Below are positions 22,841 to 34,587 of a stretch of DNA of 64,000 bases, piece after piece. A program made the position numbers and the translations under genes. The notes beneath the pieces are model-generated. The model was not told the DNA's origin and made no database searches. It worked only from the letters and a program-made list of their open reading frames with translations. Where the stretch lies: positions 3,031 to 67,030 of the forward strand of contig MU626304.1 in NCBI GenBank assembly GCA_025603075.1, given 5' to 3'. This stretch comes from Neoconidiobolus thromboides FSU 785 (Eukaryota > Entomophthoromycota > Entomophthoromycetes > Entomophthorales > Neoconidiobolaceae). Positions within the stretch are counted from its first letter, which is position 1. Every line of letters starts with the position of its first letter.

Positions 22841-23844
22841 ATTTTCAACCTTTCTTAATTCAAAGTCAAAAATTATCCAATCCCTAATCCTTCTTTATCT
22901 TTTATAAAAATTCTTCTTCCATCACAACTTTGAATGATTCAAACTTCCAATTTCTTTGGTTCAAAATTAGTGCAGTTTCGTAATTGATTCGTTCATTTTT
23001 TCTAAGATTGAGATTTGCCTTTTAAATTTAAAAATTGCTTTTTTTTAGAATGATTGAGGAATTTAAGGATGGGTTGCAGAATTTAGTGAATAAATTTCAG
23101 ATTTTGGGTTGAAATGCCTAAATTTTTGCAGTCAAAAAAGGAATAACATGAATTTGTGACTAGGTTTGTTAGAACAAAAAGTAAACATTAAGTAATAATA
23201 TGCTATTGCTCGTTTTGATTAAAAATATATTGAAACATTCTTTATGTAATTAGATATAATATATTTTGTTTAATAAATCATGGCTACTAAACGATTACTA
23301 ATTATTTGAACTTACAACTCAGCTTTTTTGTAGTTTAAATGCTCTTTTTTTATAAAAAATATCAGGATGTCTCTTTTTGTTAAAGAATTTTACTAACTTT
23401 TCTATTCAAATAATACTTTCAAGATGGAAAAAATGAAATCAAAAAAAAAATCCCCTCAAATAATTTATCAGTAATTAAAATACAAACATTACTGAGTTTA
23501 AAAATGTAGTCCAAGATATAAAAAAGATCAATCAAACAATAATGATAATAACAAAACGCATTAAAATAGCTTTTATATAAAACCCTTTCAATGTAAATAC
23601 TTTCATTTATTATTAAATATTTCTGTTTTTAACATCAAAAAACTAACGATTTTGATGGAAAAAAACCAAACCTTTGAAGCCTTAAACTCCAACCAATCAA
23701 AGCACACTATCGTCATAAGGTTAAAGTTCAAGCAATTGACCAAGCAGGACAGTAGACTCTTTTATAATTCAATATGCCTACCTCATTATAAACAAAACAA
23801 ATAAATAAAACAAGAAAAACAAACTATAGAAAACAAATACAAAA
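22841..23844. other. divergent promoter region with one MITE
   Basis: 1 kb between the divergent WD40 and HECT genes; apart from MITE copy 11 nothing identifiable. Confidence 0.4.
23362..23458 (-). mobile_element. MITE copy 11, reverse, about 97 bp, worn
   Basis: TCAGGATG left end, CCCCTCA right end; TA left and AA right. The interior (AAGAATTTTACTAAC, GGAAAAAATGAAATC) is recognisable. Confidence 0.8.
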
Positions 23845-26800
23845 ATGTGGAATTTTGAAGGAAAAACTACTCAACGTAAGGCAATAAACCTTGGAGGCAA
23901 AACGGCAAGTTTAAGCAAGCAAGAGATATTAAATCATAACAGAGAAGAAAGGAAAAAGAGAGAGGAAACTAGGATTAGAAATAAATCAGCTAGTATTATT
24001 CAGGTAAGGCTTTGATTATAGTCAAGCTAATTGTGAGTATTTTTTAATTCTTTTATATAGACAAGTTCAAGAAAATTTCTTTACAAGTTACAAATTGCTC
24101 AAGAAAAAAGAGTAGAATTTGATCGACTTATCTCCAATTTAAAGTCAAATACTGGGGAAATAGCGGATCATTATGATACTTTTTATCAATTAATCTGCTT
24201 AATATCTTCTTTTTATGATAAAAAAAAAGATATTGAACGAGTTGTCTTTTTACTTGATACAGGTAGTAAACAAGTCCAACTGAATGGCTCTGATGTTCAA
24301 AGTAATAGTAGTTTTAATATTGTTGTAGTTTTTGATTTTAATGAATGTTTTGATTAGTTCCTTTTATTCTCAGCCCATTATATAGTACTCTATTTCCTAG
24401 CTGTTGGCCATATGTGATCAATTCTCTGGCTAAATTAGGAATCAAAGCGTTCAAAGATACTAGGCAAGTCGATTTTATCTATCTTAAATGATAACTAACT
24501 TTGATATTTAAAACAGTTCCGCAACATTGAATTTTATACTTGCAATAACGGAGAAATCATATTTTAATAATTTAAGGTGAATTAAATTTAGTTATTTTAT
24601 GTATCGGGTTTTAATTGTTTTGTAGTATTAAAGTAGAAAACACTTCCATTTATCGATTAATTCAGATTAGTTTGGCTAATAATGGTATATATAAAGCATT
24701 TCAAAAAGCAATTACCTCGGGTTATGTAAGTCAATCGTATTTTCTATGTAGAAAATTAATAATTATATTCAAATAGACTAGAAATAGCATTTTCATTATT
24801 ATAGGAAGAATATTAAAGCCAGAAACATTACGAATACCATTCGACATTAAAACAATACAAATCTATAAACCCTTTATAGTGGAGTTTTTACCACTATTAT
24901 CTTTAGTAGATATACTTTCAAATCAACTATTCAATCAATTAAGCAAACAATTGAATTTTATGCTGTTAATTATGACTTTAGAAGAACTGATTGCTCAGAA
25001 TGTTTTATTGAAGTTAATAAATGTCAACACATTTACATTATTGTGTAATGTATTGGATTGTACTCCGAATTTGAAACTAATGAAATCCAAAGATTTAGTA
25101 AGTTATATTAATATATATACATATATATAATATTTTGTTTAGTTAATTTATATCAACGTGTTAAGTTATCTAGTTTCTGTTTCTTATAAGCAAAAAGATT
25201 TTGAATCGGAAGATTCAGATGGTAAGATTCATCTAGTATTGTTTTTATATAAATAAATTACCAATACGAAATAAATAGATAGTGATAATGAACTTGAGGT
25301 CAATAAACAACAAACTGAGGAGCCATCATATAAGAAAGCAAATATTGAAAATATCACTGCGAGTACGAAACAAATGCAGTCAATTGAAAAATTAGCGAGT
25401 ATTGACTTATTAAGAGGAATGTTCAAAAACATAACTACTCAAAATGATCCCAATTTAAAATTATTAGCATTATACTTATTCAACATAATAACTCAATGGC
25501 CAAATACTAAATTTAGAATTTCTGCTTTAATTAATCGTACTTTTCCAACCGATAAAATTAATCGTTCTTTTGTACCAATACTGTGGGAGTTAGTTTGTCA
25601 ATCTGAATTTATTAGAAGAATTCAAAATATTGATGTAAACTTGTTAAAAGGTAAATATTATTTGTTATATTTTATTATGATATTTTTATTTATACTTGTT
25701 TCATAGATCCAATATACAAAGATGATTGGTCCATATTTTATTTATTTTTATTTTCAAATGATCAACATTTATCTGTTTTAGGTGATGATAAAATCGATGA
25801 CAATAATGGTATCACTTCCTTGACATCTACGGAATTTGAAAATTTAATTAATATATTATCATCTTGTTTGGTAAAATTAATATTGAATAGAGATACATAT
25901 AAATTAGATAAAAATATTTCTAATACAACAATAACGTTGGAAGAATTTAAAAGTTTAGCCATTTCTTTATTACGTAAAATTCATGCTAAAAATTCAAGAC
26001 AACAATTTTTATCTGATAATGTTTGGTTGAATAATTGGCATTTAATCCAAAATTCCAATTTTGCTAATCAAGCTGCAACAGAATTTTTTGATTTACAAAT
26101 CGCATTAGAAAATCAACAAGATGATGAGAATTTTAATTTATCAACAGTTCCTTCTCCTTTATGTGATATATTACAAAATATTCCATTTGTGGTGCCTTTT
26201 AATCAGAGAGTTGAGATTTTCTCTCAATTATTGTTTTTAGAAAGGCAAAGGTAAAATTTAATTTATTGTTTAATATATTAATATAAATAATAATTTTACA
26301 TTATTATAGAGTTGAAGTTAATGCTCCCTTAATATTTGCTAGAGGAGCAGAACAACCAGTAACAATAAGGAGAAGCTCTATTTTTGAAGATGGATTTGAA
26401 TTATTAAATCCTCGAGGAAGTAAATTAAAAGGAAGAATCAGTATATCTTTAGTGAATCAATTAGGAATGGCTGAAGCGGGTATTGATGGTGGAGGAGTAT
26501 TCAAAGAATTTTTAGAAGAATTAATGAATCAAGCCTTTTCAATTGAAATGCAATTATTTTCAACAACAAATGACCATTTATTATATCCCAATCCATCTAT
26601 ATTTAATAGGAATTCCAACAGATTAAAATATTATGAATTTTTAGGTAGGATGGTAGGTAAAGCATTATATGAAGGTATATTAATTGAAGCTTCATTTGCT
26701 AAATTTTTTTTATCAAATTGGTTAAATAAAAAGTCATATATTGATGATTTACCATCCTTAGATAATGAATTATATTCAGGATTAATGATTTTAAAAAAAT

Positions 26801-27486
26801 ATACTGGAGATGTAGAAAAAGATTTTGGCTTAAATTTTACATTAATTGATAAAGATTCAACAGGAAATAGAGCAATTGAATTAATACCAAATGGTGAAAA
26901 GATAGCAGTAACTTCAATGAATAAAATTGAATATATTTATTATGTAGCCAATTATCGATTAAATAAACAAATTCAAAAACAATCAACAGCCTTTTTAAAT
27001 GGAGTTAATGAAATCTTACCTTTACATTGGTTAAAAATGTTTAATGAAAAAGAATTACAAATGGTAATAAGCGGAACCGAACAAGCCATTCAAATCTCTG
27101 ACTTCCAAGAAAACACTGTATACTCTGGAGTATATGATCAAAATCATCCATTAATTATTGCTTTTTGGGAAATTGTTAAAGAAATGAATCATGATACAGT
27201 AGCTAGATTATTAAAATTTATTACTTCTTGTCAAAGACCTCCATTACAAGGTTTTAAAGCATTAAACCCACCACTTTGTATTAGAGATTCTGGCAGATCA
27301 GATGAGTGGCTTCCAACCGCTTCTACTTGTGTTAATTTATTAAAGCTACCAATTTATTCTTCTAAAGCGATATTAAAAAAGTAAAATTTCGAGTTATAAA
27401 ATGTTAGCATGAGTTATTAATTTATTGTTTTTTTTAGGAAGTTATTGTATGCTATCAATTCAGAATCTGGGTTTGAATTGTCTTAA
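23845..27486 (+). CDS. HUL5: HECT E3 ubiquitin ligase, UBE3C/Hul5 type
   Basis: Exons 23845-24003, 24061-24301, 24358-24463, 24517-24576, 24626-24725, 24777-25097, 25143-25221, 25279-25650, 25707-26250, 26310-27380 and 27438-27486 give 1033 residues. The N-terminus (MWNFEGKTTQRKAINLGG, then a basic NREERKKREE stretch and an IQ-like segment) matches UBE3C/Hul5, proteasome-associated ligases that extend ubiquitin chains on hard-to-degrade proteins. The HECT domain fills the last ~370 residues: GIDGGGVFKEF, GRMVGKALYEG, and the catalytic Cys1001 in LPTASTCVNLLKLP, followed by the usual ending KLLYAINSESGFELS encoded by the last exon. Intron 3 has a GC-AG boundary (AG/GCAAGT). Cytosolic/nuclear with the proteasome. 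Confidence 0.95.
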
Positions 27487-28412
27487 GGTGGAAAGAAGGG
27501 GCTATAATAAGATAACGTGATTTGACTGTAGTTTAAATATGAAGGATGAATAGGGTTTATGTTTGTTTTTAAGATTAATAAAATGGGGATTCTATTTTTG
27601 TAGTTGTGACATAATTTATAACTAGTTTAATAGTTCATTATATTATGTTATAATATCATCATGAATTACTATTAAATGCATTTGTATTATACTGTCCGTT
27701 CATTACCGTTGATTATAATATTATCAATTATTATAATCATCTCAACTAATATAAGTAAGCTAAGAATTTATTATTTAATGAATAATTTTATTATTAAAGT
27801 TTATATCAAGTTAGTTCATAAATAATAAAAACCCCTTTTTAAAAAAATTAAGAACACTAGTTATATTTATATAAGGGGAGTGTTTTTTTGAGTATTTTTA
27901 ATAAAGTCTATTAGTCAGAGTTTACTATACTTAAAAAGGTAAATTTATATTATAGAAAATTACTACCATTACAACTATTCACCCCTAAGATTTTAGATTT
28001 TCCCAAAAAAAAAATAAGCATTTATAAAGCTATCTAATGCCAAAGCAAAGAGATGGGTACTTTTTTTTAAATTCAGAAAACCTGTTGTGTATTCCTACCA
28101 CTTTTAAAATTGAACGTTACTGTCTAAATAAATAAGGGCATTCAAAGCGTAACCTTGCTGAGATCATTTTCCCACGCAAATTTAGAATAGAATCATTGTT
28201 TTGAAAATTTTCTAAATGGAGGAATTTGATTGGTAAAAAATTTAGACTAAAATTATTCTGAATTCAAAAGGTCAAAATCAAGCATAATTTCAAAGTATTA
28301 TAAAAATTAATCTTTTTAACTCTCCAAATTACTTCTTATTTGTTATTGAACTTTCAACCTATATTTTCCTCAATAAACTTACACATAAACATAGCAATAG
28401 AAAAACCAAAAA
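27487..28412. other. intergenic, HUL5 3' side to two-TM gene
   Basis: AT-rich, no gene. Contains one orphan MITE end (27874). The last ~90 bp resemble the sequence upstream of the paralogous gene at 30698. Confidence 0.4.
27874..27891 (+). mobile_element. possible solo MITE left end
   Basis: AGGGGAGTGTTTTTTTGA after TA matches the forward left terminus; no interior or right end follows. Confidence 0.4.
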
Positions 28413-28772
28413 ATGGATAATATTCCCCTTGAAAACATCAAACAATTCATTGTCCAAAATGAGATTAACATACGTCCATTTTATCAAAAATTGCTTGAAT
28501 CCAAAGACAGCCTCCTGAATACTTTCAACTCTCTAGATACTTTAACCGCGTTAATTCTTATCTTTTCAACTTCTTTAGTCTTATTACTCAGTGTTAAAAC
28601 AATTCAATTTTTACTACGCGGGTTTGCCTTGATGTTATTTGTATTAACGATGGGTAGCTTTTCATTGTTGATATTGGTGTTAATGCAAAAACATGTAGTA
28701 GATTTATTTTCAGGAGGAGGGTGGTCAAGGGCAACAGGAAACGAAAGAGTGAAATGGAAGGAGCAAGTATAA
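28413..28772 (+). CDS. two-TM membrane protein, tandem paralogue 1
   Basis: 119 residues, single exon. An amphipathic N-terminus (MDNIPLENIKQFIVQ) is followed by two hydrophobic segments, about residues 43-62 (TALILIFSTSLVLLLSVKTI) and 69-93 (FALMLFVLTMGSF...), then a short basic tail. The paralogue at 30698-31051 shares nearly every residue from SVKTIQFLLRGFALM to SLLILVL, while the N-terminal third and the tail vary. The family is not recognised. Conservation is concentrated in the membrane region, so the function probably lies in or at the membrane (inference). Confidence 0.7.
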   Translation: MDNIPLENIKQFIVQNEINIRPFYQKLLESKDSLLNTFNSLDTLTALILIFSTSLVLLLSVKTIQFLLRGFALMLFVLTMGSFSLLILVLMQKHVVDLFSGGGWSRATGNERVKWKEQV

Positions 28773-29034
28773 GGTTATGTTTAATTGTAGTATTTTTTGT
28801 AGAAATATAATTATGGAGATTGTAGAAATTATTAAAATTGAAATAAAGTTTTTTGGCTGAGATATTTTTTTATTAGATTTTAGGTATAATAGCGTTTTTG
28901 TTGTCTTTCTATTGTTACTTTACTTGCTTTTGGTATAGTTATCTTGATGTTATTTTTGATTTGATTTTATGAATTTTCAATAAAACTCGGCTTATTCTTT
29001 GAAGCTCGCTTTCGTATTAGAAATTTTGTAAAAT

Positions 29035-29132
29035 TGCGGATGTATTTTTTTGTTTAAGAATTTTACTGATAGCTTATCCATTCAAGTAGTGCTTAAAAAT
29101 GGAAAAAGTAATGAAATCAAGAAATACCCCCA
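29035..29132 (-). mobile_element. MITE copy 12, reverse, 98 bp
   Basis: TGCGGATG left end, TACCCCCA right end, AT on both sides. Confidence 0.87.
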
Positions 29133-29306
29133 ATTGTTTCTTTTTGACAAAAGGCAAAGACAAAAGAAGTTACTAAAAAATAAGAGAAGGAAAAGGAAAG
29201 TCTAAATGGTAACAATGTAACTACTATCTTAATAAAAAGAACTTACCAAACAAAGTATTTAAAATTAGCTACAAGATTTCACTGTCCTACCAAGTTTGTT
29301 AGTAAA

Positions 29307-29407
29307 TGGGGATGTTTTTTTTGGCTTCATTATTTTTTCCATCTTTTAAGTGCTATTTAAATGGAAAATTTGTTAGTAAAATTCTCAAATACAAAAATAC
29401 ATCCCCA
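29307..29407 (+). mobile_element. MITE copy 13, forward, 101 bp
   Basis: TGGGGATG left end, CATCCCCA right end, AA on both sides: a near-perfect copy with a non-TA duplication. Confidence 0.92.
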
Positions 29408-29616
29408 AATCCTAGTAAAAAAAACACTTTTTATACATAAATATTATAAAAACAGTAGGTCAGGAAAAAACTTTAATCAATAGCAAAACAAATATGTATT
29501 GAAAAAATCTACTATATTAACGAGAGTTGGGTTATGTATTTATAAAGTAGTATTATAAAATTATTCGGAAAAACTTAGCTTATTTCATTTTAGCTATAAA
29601 ACTAGATTCAATGGTA

Positions 29617-29717
29617 TGAGGGTGTTTTTTTTGGTTTTATCACTTTTTCTATCTTTTAAGCGCTATTTGAGTGGAAAAATTATTAGTAAAAGTCTTAAAC
29701 ATAAAAATACATCCCCA
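29617..29717 (+). mobile_element. MITE copy 14, forward, 101 bp
   Basis: TGAGGGTG left end, CATCCCCA right end, TA on both sides. Confidence 0.92.
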
Positions 29718-29976
29718 TATATTTTATAACTTGTTAAGATCTAAGCTTAAGTTAATTTAAGTTTTGACTTGTAATAGTAGTTTTTGCTTAATTAAACATT
29801 TTTTTAAAAACATTATTAATTTGTATATAATTTATAATATAAAAAAATCAATACTAAGTTTTACAAGATTGATAAATGTTTTAAAAAATTTTCAGCTTTA
29901 ATCATTAGCTTATTCAGTATTACTGAAATCTAATTTTTAAATTGAACACTTTTTGCAATATCTTTTAACAAAAACC

Positions 29977-30063
29977 CTAAATTAATTTAGGCATAATTAA
30001 AACAAAGATTAGTAGTATTAAAATAGCAATACCAAAAAATGTTGTTTTAGAGTTTTTTTGCAT
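29977..30063 (-). CDS. possible tiny tail-anchored peptide or last exon
   Basis: An ATG-started frame of 28 residues (MQKNSKTTFFGIAILILL, then IFVLIMPKLI) is a single transmembrane segment ending at the C-terminus. The frame stays open about 40 nt further upstream (FRAVSPQLYP), so it could be the last exon of a tail-anchored protein whose other exons I could not find. Chance occurrence in AT-rich DNA is possible, since such DNA readily encodes Ile/Leu/Phe runs. Confidence 0.2.
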   Translation of the reverse strand: MQKNSKTTFFGIAILILLIFVLIMPKLI

Positions 30064-30697
30064 TGGATATAATTGAGGTGAGACTGCTCTGAAAACTTCA
30101 AAAAATCAATTGGGACTTTCCATATTAATTAAGGAAAGTTCTTTTATAAGTATCATTACAAATAGGAAAAGGAAATATTCAACTAAAAACAAAAGTTTCA
30201 AATTTAATTTTATATTTGAAAAGATATTGTTTATTAAAGAATGATATTTGAATTTATAGCATTTAGAAAAATAGTCCAGATCTTTGAATGCGGCCAAATC
30301 GAGTTAGATATATCATCATAAAGTAAGTCATAATATTACAATCAATATAAAATTTATAAAGTTTTCATAATCAGAACTTCTGGAGTGAATTACGGTTTTG
30401 AGCTTTGAGCTTATTAGAATTTGATGACTTTCAAAGCTTGGAATTTAAATAATTTCATGTTCAAAATTAAAAACTAATCATAATAACAATCGACTTGATT
30501 TCAACTGTTCTTATTGGTCAATTTATTTTTTGATAAATACTTTTATTAAAATAGTTGCAATATAACTATTTAGACACTCCCTATAAAGAAATTTAACTTT
30601 TTTAATTCACTAAATTACTTTTTATTTTAGTTGTTCAACTTTTAACTTATATTTTCCCATTAAACTAACATAGTATACAAATACTAACTTTTAAAAC

Positions 30698-31051
30698 ATG
30701 GATAATATCCCCCTTGAGAATATTAAACAACTTATTGTTCAATTTGAGAATAATATTCGTCCCTTTTGTATTAAACTCATTGAATCTAAAGGCATTCTTT
30801 ATAATACTTTCAATTCTCTAGACATGTTAAACGGTTTAATTATAATATTTATCACCTCTTTACTTTTACTTCTCAGTGTTAAAACAATTCAATTTCTACT
30901 AAGAGGATTTGCATTGATGTTATTTGTACTAACAATGGGTAGCTTTTCTTTATTGATATTAGTATTGTTGGAAAAACATGTAGCGGGTTTGATTAATGGT
31001 GCAGGAGGAGCAACAAGAGGTGAAAGAGTTAGATGGAGGGAACAGACGTAA
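30698..31051 (+). CDS. two-TM membrane protein, tandem paralogue 2
   Basis: 117 residues, single exon, direct tandem paralogue of 28413-28772. It shares MDNIPLENIKQ, the conserved SVKTIQFLLRGFALM block and the second hydrophobic segment. It differs in the first transmembrane stretch (LNGLIIIFITSLLLLLS) and in a Gly-rich tail (LINGAGGATRGERVRWREQT). Similarity extends into about 90 bp upstream DNA, so promoter and gene were duplicated together. Three MITEs lie between the two copies. Function unknown. Confidence 0.7.
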   Translation: MDNIPLENIKQLIVQFENNIRPFCIKLIESKGILYNTFNSLDMLNGLIIIFITSLLLLLSVKTIQFLLRGFALMLFVLTMGSFSLLILVLLEKHVAGLINGAGGATRGERVRWREQT

Positions 31052-31608
31052 TAATAAATTGAATAACTTTATGATTGGTAGAAGTATGTTTAAAACATTT
31101 TGAAATCCAAAGTAAAAATTTATTTATAGCTGGGAAATTTATTCTATTTTTATATTTATTTTTATATTTATTTTTGTTACTTTATTCGCTTATTTAGTTT
31201 ATGATTTATGGTCATTTATCATCACTGTTTTTTATCTGATATTATGAATTTCAGTGAAACTCAAGTTGTTTTAAAGTCTACTTGGAAGTTTTGAAAACTT
31301 ATTTTTCGAAAACTCTTGGACTTAAAGAGGTAAATAGATAATGATTATTTAACTAAATACAAAAAAGGGAAAGTGTACTCTAAATGAGTTTGCTGTCATT
31401 AGAGTTACAACAGAGCGTTTTAGTAACTAGATGGGGGCCATTATATTGGCCGATTGTGTAAAATGTACAAAAAGAGAATAAAAGCAACGGTCATTTAAAC
31501 AGATTCAAAAGCTGAACACTGACACTGATAAATGTAAGTCCATCCAAAAATACACAGTATCCTCCCAACAAACAAAACATAGTTTCATAAAATTTATTAT
31601 TATTTCTC

Positions 31609-31754
31609 AAATATCTAAGCCGTACAAAGTTAATAACTCATTTTAATTTTATAAGCATTAACAAAAAAAAACTTAGGTTGATTTATCGTCCATCCCTTCA
31701 ATTAACAACCATTGAAAAAATAGTAATAATTGTACACATAAAAATGGCGATAAA
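31609..31754. repeat. direct repeat, left copy
   Basis: 146 bp, repeated 284 bp downstream. Shared blocks include AAATATCTAAG, TTTATCG, CATCCCTTCAATTAA, TAGTAATAATTGTACAC and AAAATGGCGATAA. No open reading frame covers it on either strand. Confidence 0.75.
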
Positions 31755-31892
31755 ATAATATATTATAAGAATTAAGGTTTTATTTTTTTATAATCAATAG
31801 AATATTGTGGGAAAGAAGAAAATGAGAAAGAGTATTTATTCTTTATTTTTAGAGTTCTTTGATTGCATTTTTTTAGCATTTTTTATAATTTT

Positions 31893-32037
31893 AAATATCT
31901 AAGTCGTAAAAGTCGATAATTGACTAAACTCAATTATCAATAAAAAATAAACTTAAATTAATTTATCGCACATCCCTTCAATTAAGAACCACTGTTTTTA
32001 AAAAATAGTAATAATTGTACACTAAAAATGGCGATAA
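31893..32037. repeat. direct repeat, right copy
   Basis: 145 bp, partner of 31609-31754. The preserved blocks are separated by poorly conserved A-rich stretches, which would suit either a regulatory or an RNA role, or plain decay of a duplicated segment. Confidence 0.75.
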
Positions 32038-32459
32038 CAGTTTCATTCAATAAATATTCTTTGCTTTTGTACTTTATTAGCTGGAAAGTCATTGTGGGAA
32101 TAGTGGAATTTAGATGCATTAAATTTTAACTCATAATTTTCATAATTTTCATAATTTTTTAATATTCTATTGTTATTTTCTATTTTTTATTTTTATTATA
32201 AATACTTGACAATTTATTGAAGCTTAAACACAAGAATCTCACAACATCATGTTCATCTTTTCAGAAAATTAGAACAAATTGTATTCAAATTTTTTTAATA
32301 ATTTTAATTAAAAACCAAGTATCAAAATTCAAACCCATTCTATCTCTTCTCACTACTGCTTCTTTCTTTTAAACAGTTTAATGTATCTAAAAAAAAGTAT
32401 CAATTTACTTAATAAATTATTTGTTTTAAGTTTCAATAATTATTCTATTAAAAATCATA

Positions 32460-32560
32460 TGGGCATGTATTTTTATGTTTAAGAATTTTAATAACAATTT
32501 TTCCACTTAAATAACGCTTAAAAAATGGGAAAAGTAATGAAACTAAAAAAAATACCCCCA
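32460..32560 (-). mobile_element. MITE copy 15, reverse, 101 bp
   Basis: TGGGCATG left end, TACCCCCA right end, TA on both sides. Confidence 0.9.
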
Positions 32561-32729
32561 TATAGAAAAGAACGTTGAGTGTCACTTCCTCCTCCTCTAT
32601 CGTTATTCTTATTACCCTTATTATTTTTAGTGGATAAGACACTTTCACTATCACTCTGGTAGGTAATATTATCATTTTTTGCGTTTTTAGCATAAAACAC
32701 CAACACTTACTTTTTCAAGAGCTTCTATA

Positions 32730-32830
32730 TGGGGATACGTCTTTTTATTTAATAATTTTATTAATAATTTTTCCTCTCAAATTGTATTTAAAAACCGAAA
32801 AGAGATAATAAAATTAAAAAAACATTATCA
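32730..32830 (-). mobile_element. MITE copy 16, reverse, about 101 bp, degenerate right end
   Basis: TGGGGATACGT left end after TA; the interior is recognisable but the right terminus has decayed (ACATTATCA). Confidence 0.75.
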
Positions 32831-33092
32831 CATTACCTACCCTCTTTCTGATACTTAACTTTTAATCTTTTATTTTATTAATTTTACTTTTAAATTACAT
32901 TGATTATTAAGTTTATAGACTACTATAAATCAAAGTAATTATCGTATATAAAATAGTTTGTGAATATAATAAAAAGTAAAGTATAAGTAAAATTAATTAA
33001 AATGTTTATCACAAATAATGATATATGAACAGCAACAAGGAATTTAATATATTTAAGTATAGTGATAAGTGATATAACAGAAATAACTATCT

Positions 33093-33272
33093 TTAGAGAA
33101 GCCCATCAAAGATAGATAAGTCTTCTTCTAAAACCCCAAGTTCTCGTTTTACAAGCGTATTAGATACAACATTAGAATTAGGATTAGAAGTGTTTAATTT
33201 TTCTTCGCTTTGAATGTTGGTTGACAAAGCAAAAACGGTAACTATAAACAGAGTAATTAATTGAGTATTATT
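33093..33272 (-). pseudogene. relic of the MNxKL small secreted peptide family
   Basis: 59 open codons starting NNTQLITLFIVTVFALS, matching the signal peptide MNTKLTAFFIPIIFAA of the gene at 17202-17414, but the initiator ATG is replaced by AAT and no other ATG precedes it in frame. The remainder contains a dibasic site (LVKR) before ELGVLEEDLSIFDGLL, of the kind cut by Kex2. It is either a dead copy or, less likely, a gene with an undetected upstream exon. Confidence 0.5.
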
Positions 33273-33475
33273 GTTAAATAATATAATAAAAAAGAATATA
33301 TATTTTATATATTAAATTGTTTTATTTGTTACCTTTATATGCTTTGTATTTTATATTATCTGTTGATTAATTTTAATGATATTATAGTTCTTTAAAACAG
33401 TTAAATCTGCTAATTTATTTTCCTTAATACTACTGTTATATCATTAAAGATATCCAGTTATTTTCAATGTATATA

Positions 33476-33575
33476 TGGGGATGTTTTTTTTTGTTTCATT
33501 CCTTTTCCACCTTCTAAGCGCTATTTGAGTGGAAAAATTGCTAGTAAAATTCTTAAATACAAAAACACATCCCCA
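33476..33575 (+). mobile_element. MITE copy 17, forward, 100 bp
   Basis: TGGGGATG left end, CATCCCCA right end, TA on both sides. Confidence 0.92.
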
Positions 33576-33939
33576 TATAATAATTACTTGACTATTGTTC
33601 CTTTACAATACTAAATTATGATTTTTAAGCAAAATCAAATAATGAAAAAGATTATATTTACAGTTTAAGTAAATCAATCTTTTTAGTATTAAATTTTTTT
33701 TAACATTGTTTAATTGATATCAAATTAACTCTAAATTAAAATTCAATTAAATGCCATCTTTTGAGATAACTGATACTCAAAGGGTTAATTTCATTGTTTC
33801 ATTGTTTCATTGTACACTTTCTATGAGTTAATTTCAAAGCTTATTTCAATTTTTATTTTATGTTGATATTAGTAACAACTGAGGAGTTAAGTGTTATGCG
33901 CTATAAAAATAACTTGTACGAAAATATGTTTTTATCTTA

Positions 33940-34039
33940 TAGGGATGTATTTTTGTGTTTAAGAATTTTAATAACAACCTTTCTACTTAAATAGCGCTTA
34001 AAAAATGGAGAAGTAATCAAATCAAAAAAAACATCCCCT
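33940..34039 (-). mobile_element. MITE copy 18, reverse, about 100 bp
   Basis: TAGGGATG left end after TA; CATCCCCT right end with imperfect flank. Confidence 0.85.
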
Positions 34040-34587
34040 TGTATTTAGTTATTATTTTTTTCAATTTATACTACAGAAAAATAAACTAAAACAAAACTAA
34101 TTGCAAAATTGAATATTGAATTTTAACTAAGATCCTTAAACTTATCTAAATTGACTGTATTTATTTAACTGAGATTTTATTATTTTTATAATATTTTAAA
34201 TGAAATTTTTTATTATTAACTTGATAAACTAAGATACATTTATTTTAATATAAAAAGATAGTTTGTTACTATGTTCTTGTTGAAAATATCCTTATCAAAA
34301 GTAAATCTTTTATATTTAAATAAATCGAATTACTTTATTAGTATTATAAACACACTCAATAGTGCTTAATTTAAAATAAAATCAATAAAGTCTTTATTAT
34401 AAATATCAAAGTTGAACATTATCATCAATTCTACATTTTATTAATAATATTGTAATTTACTATATTTATCTTGTAAAAAATTATGGGACTTAATATACTA
34501 TTATGACAACTCTACTTGATAGAATTTTAGTTTTTATGAATTTTTAACTTTAATTTTTAGTTAATTTTTAAACATTTAGAAAAAAAA

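Larger units (their letters stand above)
31052..34587. other. 3.5-kb gene-poor interval with repeats, MITEs and a peptide relic
   Basis: No intact gene was found. It holds a 145-bp direct repeat pair, four MITEs and a relic of the small secreted peptide family, listed separately. The open frames over 32448-32706 run through a MITE and lack any other support. Confidence 0.5.

Noticed and set aside
30106-30297. 63-codon hydrophobic minus-strand frame
   Set aside because: It lacks an ATG at the start and hydrophobic composition is expected by chance in this AT-rich DNA. It might precede the tiny TM peptide, but no splice links them convincingly.
32448-32706. Two overlapping minus-strand frames
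   Set aside because: They consist largely of MITE copy 15 in translation; no homologue-like content.
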